Assembly (NCBI RefSeq): GCF_032854445.1
Contig: NC_088297.1
Coordinates: 62,001 to 126,000 of the forward strand
Direction: 5' to 3'
Source of the DNA: Liolophura sinensis
Taxonomy: Eukaryota > Mollusca > Polyplacophora > Chitonida > Chitonidae
Length of the DNA stretch: 64,000 bases
A program made the translations under genes and the position numbers. Below the pieces are notes generated by a model, which had not been told where the DNA came from, made no database searches, and saw nothing but the letters and a program-made list of their open reading frames with translations. Numbering within the stretch: the first letter of the stretch is position 1; each line of letters opens with the position of its first letter. This document shows, piece after piece, positions 53,961 through 64,000 of this stretch.

Positions 53961-56220
53961 TTGTAATGCAAGTATGAAAGAAAGATTAAAAGCTTGAAAG
54001 CAATCACTGCGCGGTGTTACTTAAAAATCAGGTTGCCTTACACCTGTCAAGGCACGGGATACCACGAATTGCAGATAGTTCTCTGCTGATTTATTTTCAT
54101 TTTTTTTTGTCGATTGTTGAGAAACCTTGCTATAATGACTGAAAAGAGAAACGATCATAAAAGCTGCGGAACCAATTGTTCTCTGTAATCCCACATGGAA
54201 CACTGGGGTTAGAGCTGATTTCCTAGCTGGCACGATCTTTTAAGTGCCAAAATTGAGAAATGCCTTCTATTTCTTCTCAACGATCAACGGTACAAAGATG
54301 CAGTTTGGCCCAAATACACGCTAAAAAGCTCATCTTATCCCCACACATTATCCAGACTAAATCTTTCATTTTTCCCCTTAGCTGAAAAAGACTAAATCCA
54401 GTTAAAGAGACCCGTGTTTTATAATAGCATGCTCAGTTACAAGATAAACATTGTAATCATTATATTAGCATGCTCAGTTACAAGGTGAACATTGTAATCA
54501 TTATATTAGCACGCTCAGTTACAAGGTAAACATTGTAATCATTATAATAGAAAGCTCAGTTACAAGATGAAAATTGTAATCATAATAGCATGTTCAGTTA
54601 CAAGATGAATATTGTAATCATTATAATAACATAATCAGTTACAAAATGAACATTGTAATCATTATATTAGCACGTTCAATTACAAGATGAACATTGTGAT
54701 CATTATAATAGCATGTTCAGTTACAAGGTGAACATTGTAATCATTATAAAAACATGCCCAGTTACAAGATGAACATTGTAATAGTTATAATAGCATGTTC
54801 AGTTACGAAGTGAACATTGTAATCATAATAATGGCGTGCTCAGTTGCAAGATAAACATTGTAATCATTATAATATCATTTTCAGTTACAAGATAAAGATA
54901 GTAATCGACATAATAGCATGTTCAGTTACTAGATGAACATTGTAATCATTGTTATAGCATGTTCAGTTACAATGTGAACATTGTAATCATTATAATTCCA
55001 TGTTCAGCTACAAGATGAACATTGTAATCATTATAATAGCATGCTCAGTTACAAGATGAACATTGTAAACAGTATAATAGCGTGCTCATTTACAAAATGA
55101 ACATTGTAATCAGTATAAAAGCATGCTCAGTTGCAAAATGGACATTGTAATCATTACATTAGCATATTCACTTACAAGATGAATATTGTAATTAGTATAA
55201 AAGCATGCTCAGTTGCAAAATGGACATTGTAATCATTATAATAGCATGTTCAGTTACAAGATGAACATTGTAATCAGTTAATGAGCACGCTCAGTTACAA
55301 GGTAAACATTATAATCATTATAATAGAAAGCTCAGTTACAAGATGAAAATTGTAATCATAATAGCATGTTCAGTTACAAGATGAATATTGTAATCATTAT
55401 AATAACATCATCAGTTACAAAATGAACATTGTATTCAATATATTAGCACGTTCAATTACAAGATGAACATTGTAATCATTATAATAGCATGTTCAGTTAC
55501 AAGGTGAACATTGTAATCATTATAAAAACATGACCATTTACAAGATGAACATTGTCATCATTATAATAGCATGCTAAGTTACAAGATGAACATTGTAATC
55601 ATTACAAAAACATCATCAGTTACAAGGTGAACATTGTAATTAGTATAAAAGCATGCTCAGTTGCAAAATGGACATTGTAATCATTATAATAGCATGTTCA
55701 GTTACAAGATGAACATTGTAATCAGTTAATGAGCACGCTCAGTTACAAGGTAAACATTATAATCATTATAATAGAAAGCTCAGTTACAAGATGAAAATTG
55801 TAATCATAATAGCATGTTCAGTTACAAGATGAATATTGTAATCATTATAATAACATCATCAGTTACAAAATGAACATTGTATTCAATATATTAGCACGTT
55901 CAATTACAAGATGAACATTGTAATCATTATAATAGCATGTTCAGTTACAAGGTGAACATTGTAATCATTATAAAAACATGCCCAGTTACAAGATGAACAT
56001 TGTAATAGTTATAATAACATGTTCAGTTCAGAAGTGAACATTGTAATCAATATAATAGCATGCTCAGTTGCAAGATAAACATTGTAATCATTATAATATC
56101 ATTTTCAGTTACAAGATGAAGATTGTAATCGACATAATAGCATGTTCAGTTACAAGATGAACATTGTAATCATTATAATAACATCATCAGTTACAAAATA
56201 AACATTGTATTCATTATATT

Positions 56221-56794
56221 AGCACGTTCAATTACAAGATGAACATTGTAATCATTATAAAAGCATGTTCAGTTACAAGGTGAACATTGTAATCATTATA
56301 AAAACATGCTCAGTTACAAGATGAACATTGTAATCATTATAATAGCATGTTCAATTACAAGGTGGACATTGTAATCAGTATAAAAGCATGCTCAGGTGCA
56401 AAATGGACATTGTAATCATTACATTAGCATATTCACTTACAAGATGAATATTGTAGTCATTATAATATCATCATCAGTTACAAATTAAACATTGTATTCA
56501 TTATATTAGCACGTTCAATTACAAGATGAACATTGTAATCATTATAAAAGCATGTTCAGTTACAAGGTGAACATTGTAATCATTATAAAAACATGCTCAG
56601 TTACAAGATGAACATTGTAATCATTATAATAGCATGTTCAATTACAAGGTGGACATTGTAATCAGTATAAAAGCATGCTCAGGTGCAAAATGGACATTGT
56701 AATCATTACATTAGCATTTTCAGTTACAAGATGATTATTGCAATCATTATAATAACAACATCAGTTACAAAATGAACATTGTATTCAATATATT
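56221..56794 (-). repeat. Seven-monomer tandem duplication (287 bp)
   Basis: AGCACGTTCAATTACAAG begins at 56221 and again at 56508, 287 = 7 x 41 bp apart, followed by the same monomer order (AAAAGCATGTTC, AAAAACATGCTC, TTCAATTACAAGGTGG, CTCAGGTGCAAAATGG). The rare CAGGTGC variant in both copies marks it as a recent duplication. The right limit is approximate. Confidence 0.8.
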
Positions 56795-59700
56795 AGCACG
56801 TTCAATTACAAGATGAACATTATAATCATTATAATATCATGCTCAGTTGCAAAATGGACATTGTAGTCATTACAATAGCATATTTAGTTACAAGGTGAAC
56901 ATAGTAATCATTGTAATAATGTGCTCAGTTACAAGGTGAACATTGTAATCATTACAGTAGCGTGCTCAGTTACAAGATGAACATTGTAATAATTTAATAG
57001 CGTGTTCAGTTACAAAGTGAACATTGAAATCATTATAATAGAATGTTCAGTGGCAAGATGAACATTGTAATCATTATAATAGCATATTCAGTTACAAGAT
57101 GAACATTATAATAACCTAATACCGTGTTCAGTTACAAAATGAACATTAAAATTATTATAATAGCACGTTCAGTGACAAGGTGAACATTAAAATCATTATA
57201 ATAGCATGCTCAGTTACAAGGTGAACATTGTAATCATTATAATAGCGTCAACGGTTACAAAATCATCATTGTAATCAATATAATAGAATGCTCAGTTACA
57301 AAATGAATATTGCAATTTTTATATTAGCATATTTCATTACAAGATGAACATTGTAATCATTATTATAGCATATGTAGTTACAAGATGAACATTGTAATCA
57401 GTATAAAAGCATGTTCATTTGCAAAATGAACATTGTAATTATTATTTTAGCATGTTCAGTTACAAGATGAACATTGTAATTATTAGAACAGCATGGTCAG
57501 TTACAAGATGAACATTGTAATCATTGTAATAGCATGGTCAGTTACAAGATAAACGTTGTAATCAATATAATAGCATATTCGGTTACAGGATGAACATTGC
57601 AAAAACCTAATACCGTGTTCAGTTACAAAAACGAAATTAAATTTATTATAATATCACCTTTAGTGACAAGGTGAACATTGTAATCATTATATTAGCTTGT
57701 TCATTTACAAGGTGATTATTGTAATTACTATAATAGCATGTTCAGTTACAAGACAACCTTTGTAATTATTATAATAGCACCTTCAGTTACAAGATAGACA
57801 TTGTAATCATTATATTAGCACGTTCAGTTACAACGTGAGGATTGGAATCAATATAAGAGCATGTTCAGTTACAAGATTAATATTGTAAGTATTGTAATAG
57901 CATGTTAATTTACAAGGTGAACATTGTAATCCCTATAATCACATGTTTACTTACAAGATGAACATTGTAATCATTATATTAGGGCGTTCAGTTACATGAT
58001 GAACATTGTAATCATTAAAATAGCATGTTCAGTTACAAATGAACATTGTAATTATTATAATATCATGCTTAGTTACAAGATGAACATTGTTATCAGTATA
58101 ATAGCATGTTCAGTTACAACATACACATTGTAATCATTATAATAGCATGCTCAAATACAAGATGAACATTGTAATTAGTATAATAGCATGCTCAGTTACA
58201 AAATTAACAATGTAATCATTATACTAGTATGCTCAGTTACAGGATGAACATTGTAATCATTATAATAGCTTGCTTAAATACAAGATAAGCAATGTAATCA
58301 TTACAATAGCATGCTCAATTACAAGATGAAAATTGTAATCAGTATAATAGCATGCTCAGTTACAAAATTAATATTGTAATCATTATACTAGTATGCTCTG
58401 TAACAAGATGAACATTGTAATCAGTATAATAGCATGCTCAGTTACAAAATAAACATTGTAATCATTTTGCTAGTATGCTCAGTTACAAGATGAGCATTGT
58501 AATCAGTATAATAGCATGCTCAGTTACAAAATTAACATTGTAATCATTATACTAGTATGCTCTGTTACAATATGAACATTGCAATCATTATAATTGCATC
58601 ATCAGTTACAAGGTGAACATTGTAATCATTATATTAGCACGTTCAATTACAAGATGAACATTGTAATCATTATAAAATAATGCCCAGTTGCAAGATTAAG
58701 ATAGTAATCGACATAATAGCAAGTTCAGTTACAAGATGAACATTGTAATCATTGTAATAGCATGTTCAGTTACAAAGTGAACATTGTAATCCTTATAATT
58801 GCATGTTCAGTTACAAGATGAACATTTTAATCATTAAAAAAACATCATCAGTTGCAAGGTTAACCTAGTAATCAGTATACAAGCATGCTCAGTTGCAAAA
58901 TGGACATTGTAATCATTACAATAGCATATTCAGTTACAAGATGAACATTGTAATCATTATAATAATGTGCTCAGTTACAAGATGAACATTGTAATCATTA
59001 TAAAAGCATGTTCAGTTACAAGGTGAACATTGTAATCATTATAAAAACATGCTCAGTTACAAGATGAACATTGAAATCATTATTATAGCATGTTCAGTTA
59101 CAAGGTGGACATTGTAATCAGTATAAAAGCATGCTCAGTTGCAAAATGGACATTGTAATCATTACATTAGCATATTCAGTTACAAGATGAATATTGTAAT
59201 CATTATAATAACATCATCAGTTAAAAAATGAACATTGTATTCATTATATTAGCAGGTTCAATTACAAGATGAACATTGTAATTATTATAATATCATGCTC
59301 AGTTGCAAGATGAAGATTGTAATCGACATAATAGCATGTTCAGTTACAAGATGAACATTGTAATCATTGTAATAGCATGTTCAGTTACAAAGTGAACATT
59401 GTAATCCTTATAATTGCATGTTCAGTTACAAGATGAACATTGTAATCATTATAAAAACATCATCAGTTGCAAGGTGAACATTGTAATCAGTATACAAGCA
59501 TGCTCAGTTGCAAAATGGACATTGTAATCATTACAATAGCATATTCAGTTAAAAGATGAACATTGTAATTATTATAATAATGTGCTCAGTTACAAGATGA
59601 ACATTGTAATCATTATAATAGCATGTTCAGTTACAGGATGAACATTGTAATAATTTAATAGCGTGTTCAGTTACAAAATAAACATTGAAATCATTATAGT

Positions 59701-61028
59701 CGAATGTTCAGTGGCAAGATGAACATTGCAATCATTATAATAGCATATTCAGTTACAAGATGAACATTATAATAACCTAATACCGTGTTCAGTTACAAAA
59801 TGAACATTTAAATTATTATAATAGCACGTTCAGTGACAAGGTGAACATTAAAATCATTATAATAGCATGTTCAGTTACAAGGTGAACATTGTAATCATTA
59901 TAATGGCGTCAACGGTTACAAAATCATCATTGTAATCAATATAATAGCATGCTCAGTTACAAAATGAATATTGCAATTTTTATATTAGCATATTTCATTA
60001 CAATATGAACATTGTAATCATTATTATAGCATATGTAGTTACAAATTGGACACTGTAATCAGTATAAAAGCATGTTCAGTTGCAAAAAGAACCTTGTATT
60101 CATTATATTAGCATGTTCAGTTACAAGATGAACATTGTAATCATAATAACAGCATGGTCAGTTACAAGATGAACATTGTAATCATTGTAATTGCATGCTC
60201 AGTTACAAGATGAACATTGTAATCATTAAAATAGCATACTCGGTTACAAGATGAACATTGCAATAACCTAATACCGTGTTCAGTTTCAAAATGAACATTT
60301 AAACTATTATAATATCACTTTCGGAGACATGGTGAACATTGTAATCATTATAATAGCATGTTCAGTTACAAGGTGATTATTGTAATTACTATAATAGCAT
60401 GTTCAGTTACAAGACACCCTTTGTAATTATTATAATAGTATCTTCGGTTACAAGATAAACATTGTAATCATTATATTAGCACGTTCAGTTAAAACGTGAG
60501 GATTGTAATCGATATAATAGCATGTTCAGTTACAAGATAAATATTGTAATTATTGTAATAGCATGTTCATTTACAAGGTGAACATTGTAATCATTATAAT
60601 AACATGTTCACTTACAAGATGAACATTGTAATCATTATATTAGGACGTTCAGTTACAAGATGAACATTGTAATCATTATAATAGCATGTTCAGTTACAAA
60701 ATGAACATTGTAATTATTATAATATCATGCTTAGTTACAAGATGAACATTGTTATCAGTATAATAGCATGTTCAGTTACAACATAAACATTGTAATCATT
60801 ATAATAGCATGCTCAATTACAAGATGAACATTGTTATCAGTATAATAGCATGCTCAGTTACAAAATTAACAATGTAATCATTATACTAGTATGCTCAGTT
60901 ACAAGATGAACATTATAATCAGTATAATAGCATGCTCAGTTACAAAATTAACAATGTAATCATTATACTAGTATGCTCAAATACAAGATGAACATTGTAA
61001 TTATTATAATAACATGTTCAGTTACCAG

Positions 61029-61058
61029 AGAGAACGACGTTAAAACCCAAGCACTCAA
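61029..61058 (+). mobile_element. Trapped SINE A tail monomer (copy 13 of 13, opposite polarity)
   Basis: Complementary orientation: TCAGTTACCAG (61018-61028), then AGAGAACGACG and AAAACCCAAGCACTC, then TCAGTTACCAG again. It is inverted together with its satellite, so the insertion predates the polarity switch or was transferred across it. It ends CACTCAA rather than CACTCAC. Confidence 0.85.
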
Positions 61059-62089
61059 TCAGTTACCAGATGAACATTGTAATCATTATATTAGGACGTT
61101 CAGTTACAAGATGAACATTGTAATCAGTATAATAGCATATTTAGTTACAAAACGAACATTGTAATTATTATAATGTTATGTTTAGTTACAGGATGAACAT
61201 TGTTATCAGTATAATAGCATGTTCAGTTACAACATGAACATTGTAATTATTATAATAGCATGCTCAATTACAAGATGAACATTGTAATCAGTATAATAGC
61301 ATGCTCAGTAACAAACTTAACATTGTAATCAATAAAATAGCATGCTCAGTTACAAAATTAACACTGTAATCCTTATATTAGTATGCTCAGTTACAAGATG
61401 AACATTTTAATCGTTATAATAGTATGCTCAAATACAAGATGAGCAATGTAATCATTATAATAGCATGCTCAATTACAAGATGAAAATTGTAATCAGTATA
61501 ATAGCATGCTCAGTTGCAAAATTATTATTGTAATCATTATACTAGTATGCTCTGTTACAAGATGAACATTATAATCAGTATAATAGCATGCTCAGTTACA
61601 AAATTAACATTGTAATCAGTATGCTAGTATGCTCTGTTACAAGATGAGCATTGAAATCAGTATAATAGCATGCTCAGTTACAAGATGAACATTGTAATCA
61701 TTATAATAGCATGCTCAGTTACAAGGTGAACATTGCAATCATTATATTTGCATCATCAGTTACAAAATAAACATTGTAATCATTATAATAGCATGCTCAG
61801 TTACAAAATGAATATTGCAATCATTATATTAGCATATTTCATTACAAGATGAACATTGTAATCATCATAATAGCATATTAGGTTACAAGATGAACATTGT
61901 AATTACCTAATACCGTGTTCAGTTACAAAATGAACATTAAAATTATTATAATAGCACGTTCAGTGACAAGGTAAACATTGTAATCATTATAATAGCTTTC
62001 TCATTTACTAGACAAACATTGTAATCATTATATTAGCATGCTGAGTTACAAGGTGAACATTGTAATCATTATATTAGCACGCTCAGTTA

Positions 62090-62153
62090 CAAGGTAAACA
62101 TTGTCATCAACATGCTATTACAATAATTACAATATTTACAAGGTAAACATTGT
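62090..62153. other. Template-switch-like scar at the edge of island 5
   Basis: Two direct copies of CAAGGTAAACATTGT (62090-62104 and 62139-62153) bracket CATC plus a 30-bp satellite piece in the opposite polarity (62109-62138, AACATGCTATTAC through AATATTTA). The second copy runs straight into island 5 within its minisatellite. Replication fork or template switching during formation of the junction would explain a direct repeat around an inverted insert. Confidence 0.75.
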
Positions 62154-62430
62154 GTTTACGGTGCAACAGAGATTCAGTATGGTGTAAATTGATTTAATCA
62201 ACGATTCAGGAAAACACAGTGATCCAGGTTTAGAAGCTGCCTGACTTCAGGTTATATTAATATCTTGAAGTAATGATACTTCGTTGCTTGAAACCATTTA
62301 AACATCCGAATTCCACTGACTCTGTCAACACGCTGGATGAAAGAATAAATTGGAGTGAAATCAGTTAGAGAAACACATGATTTTCTATCGGCCTCAAAAC
62401 GTTTTATATTTTACTTATTTAATTTTTGTT

Positions 62431-62621
62431 TGAGGAGGGCCTCAGTTACCGAGGGGGTCAGCACGCCATCGCCCTGCAATGGGCTTCCAACCGATGCGGT
62501 CGCTGTGAGTTCAAGTCCAGCTCAGGCTGGCTTCCTCTTTTTGCCCTCCATGAGGAGGTCTTCTGGCAACCTGCGGGTAGTCGTGGGTTTCCCCCAGTAC
62601 ACCAAATAAATAAATAAATAA
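62431..62621 (+). mobile_element. SINE B, island 5
   Basis: Intact forward copy with TGAGGAGGGCCTCAG at the 5' end and AAATAAATAAATAAATAA tail. The 5' flank has lost one ACTT unit relative to island 4 (TTACTTATTTAA versus TTACTTACTTATTTAA). Confidence 0.75.
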
Positions 62622-63105
62622 TGTTACGACCCAAACTGTCTGTATTATAAAGAGATGGCTTGTTCGAAATACACGACAGTTTAGCCGCACAAAAAAGTAA
62701 CCAAAACCAGCAGATTTTATTTTTCAACAATTTATTACATTTAACAGGAACAGATAACAAGACTTTTACAAGTGCTAAAATACTTAAGTTTAACAAGAAA
62801 TGATAGCAATATCTATACAAATACTAAAGTACTTACACAATGCTGAAAAATGCACAGAGGCAATATTTACAAGAGGGAAAGTCCACAGTATAACTGAGTG
62901 TATGACGACATATACACAAAATTCCACAGACAGGGTCCGTATACTAATAAGCACTGTGTACACAAGAGCACAAATTAAGCCTTTGAAGCCTTTGTTGCTA
63001 ACTAGATAGCGTTTTAGATATCTTGAAATAACACCTGAAAGGTTTGATTCAATTGTTGTGTAACAGTAATCACCGAATGACTGGATGATTGGGTTTGACG
63101 TCACA
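62622..63105 (-). mobile_element. Solo-LTR-like segment (484 bp), island 5
   Basis: Fourth full copy, same length and ends as the others, with few substitutions. Both AATAAA signals are conserved on the minus strand. Interpretation and doubts are as for the island 2 copy. Confidence 0.45.
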
Positions 63106-63565
63106 TTGTAATGCAAGTATGAAAGAAAGATTAAAAGCTTGAAAGCAATCACTGCGCGGTGTTACTTAAAAATCAGGTTGCCTTACACCTGTCAAGGCAC
63201 GGGATACCACGAATTGCAGATAGTTCTCTGCTGATTTATTTTCATTTTTTTTTGTCGATTGTTGAGAAACCTTGCTATAATGACTGAAAAGAGAAACGAT
63301 CATAAAAGCTGCGGAACCAATTGTTCTCTGTAATCCCACATGGAACACTGGGGTTAGAGCTGATTTCCTAGCTGGCACGATCTTTTAAGTGCCAATATTG
63401 AGAAATGCCTTCTATTTCTTCTCAACGATCAACGGTACAAAGATGCAGTTTGGACCAAATACACGCTAAAAAGCTCATCTTATCCCCACACATTATCCAG
63501 ACTAAATCTTTCATTTTTCCCCTTAGCTGAAAAAGACTAAATCCAGTTAAAGAGACTCGTGTTTT

Positions 63566-64000
63566 ATAATAGCATGCTCAGTTACAAGATAAACATTGTA
63601 ATCATTATATTAGCATGCTCAGTTACAAGGTGAACATTGTAATCATTATATTAGCACGCTCAGTTACAAGGTAAACATTGCAATCATTATAATAGAAAGC
63701 TCAGTTACAAGATGAAAATTGTAATCATAATAGCATGTTCAGTTACAAGATGAATATTGTAATCATTATAATAACATAATCAGTTACAAAATGAACATTG
63801 TAATCATTATATCAGCACGTTCAATTACAAGATGAACATTGTGATCATTATAATAGCATGTTCAGTTACAAGGTGAACATTGTAATCATTATAAAAACAT
63901 GCCCAGTTACAAGATGAACATTGTAATAGTTATAATAGCATGTTCAGTTACGAAGTGAACATTGTAATCATTATAATGGCGTGCTCAGTTGCAAGATAAA
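63566..64000 (-). repeat. 41-bp satellite array, block S6 (opposite polarity, runs off the window)
   Basis: Satellite following the leader edge of island 5. It matches 54421-54855 closely monomer by monomer, including the short variant GTAATCATAATAGCATG and the GAAAGCTCAG monomer, showing that island plus flank were duplicated together. Continues beyond the window. Confidence 0.96.

Larger units (their letters stand above)
51991..54420 (-). repeat. Island unit copy 4 (inverted, SINE A empty site)
   Basis: Inverted island, lacking only its last about 40 bp. Read on + coordinates: tail 51991-52842, SINE A empty site at about 52843-52854 (single TCAGTTGCACAG), minisatellite 52916-53035, SINE B 53286-53476, LTR-like segment 53477-53960, leader 53961-54420. 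It shares variants with island 5 and not with 2 and 3 (AAGCTTGAAAGC, CTGCGGAACCAATTG), so 4 and 5 form a subgroup. Confidence 0.92.
54421..62151 (-). repeat. 41-bp satellite array, block S5 (opposite polarity)
   Basis: Satellite reading CATAATAGCATG-like on +, the complement of the monomer in S1-S4 (for example CAGTTACAAGATGAACATTG). It follows the leader edge of island 4 just as S2, S3 and S1 precede islands 2, 3 and 1. It includes a 448-bp duplicated segment (marker CAGTTAATGAGCACGC at 55275 and 55723), a 287-bp (7 x 41) duplication (marker AGCACGTTCAATTAC at 56221 and 56508) and one trapped SINE tail. The final 60 bp are rearranged. Confidence 0.96.
62152..63565 (-). repeat. Island unit copy 5 (inverted, truncated at the minisatellite)
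   Basis: Contains one minisatellite unit (62155-62184), the unique stretch, SINE B (62431-62621), the LTR-like segment (62622-63105) and the leader (63106-63565). Everything from the rest of the minisatellite through the SINE A site and unique tail is missing. Its variants agree with island 4, and the satellite to its right matches that to the right of island 4. Confidence 0.92.

Noticed and set aside
1-64000. Telomeric repeat or CENP-B box
   Set aside because: No TTAGGG runs and no TTCG....CGGG motif in the monomer consensus; any centromere role remains conjecture.

Overview
The window is non-coding repetitive DNA from a eukaryotic, very probably molluscan (possibly bivalve) genome. The molluscan reading rests on two tRNA-derived SINE families whose sequence style I associate with mollusc genomes; this is recognition, not a database result. 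I find no convincing protein-coding gene, rRNA, functional tRNA, CRISPR array or telomere repeat.

About 83% of the window is one AT-rich satellite with a 41-bp monomer (11 of 41 consensus positions are G or C). Recurrent monomer landmarks are ATTACAATG, TTGTAACTGA and CATGCTATTATAATG. The array is cut into six blocks: 1-9238, 11224-28792, 31200-40127 and 42966-51990 read in one polarity; 54421-62151 and 63566-64000 read in the opposite polarity. Several blocks have higher-order structure in near-exact multiples of 41 bp: 6-mers of 246 bp, a 7-mer of 287 bp, 25-mers of 1025 bp and 26-mers of 1066 bp.

The other 17% is five copies of one non-satellite 'island' unit: 9239-11223, 28793-31199 and 40128-42965 on +, and 51991-54420 and 62152-63565 on -. 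Each island keeps a fixed polarity relative to the satellite flanking its left (unit-5') edge. A complete island contains in order a short unique leader, a 484-bp LTR-like segment, a reverse-oriented SINE (SINE B), a 30-bp minisatellite and a unique tail. Two islands (1 and 3) also carry a second, about 365-bp SINE (SINE A) with a 12-bp target duplication, while islands 2 and 4 show the empty site. Island 1 has lost 853 bp, and islands 4 and 5 are truncated at rearrangement junctions.

The most interesting structure is a 5'-truncated 30-bp SINE A tail that inserted into the satellite with an 11-bp target duplication. 30+11 equals exactly one 41-bp period, so the insertion kept the array in phase. 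It has been copied with the satellite to 13 places in this window, on both polarities. Other notable signals are a polarity-switch junction at about 51990, a template-switch-like scar at 62090-62153, and a clustering of 1-bp indels between about 25.1 and 34.4 kb that may reflect lower assembly accuracy. The arrangement suggests a heterochromatic (possibly pericentromeric) composite array that evolves by unequal exchange, segmental duplication and inversion. No gene system acting together is visible.
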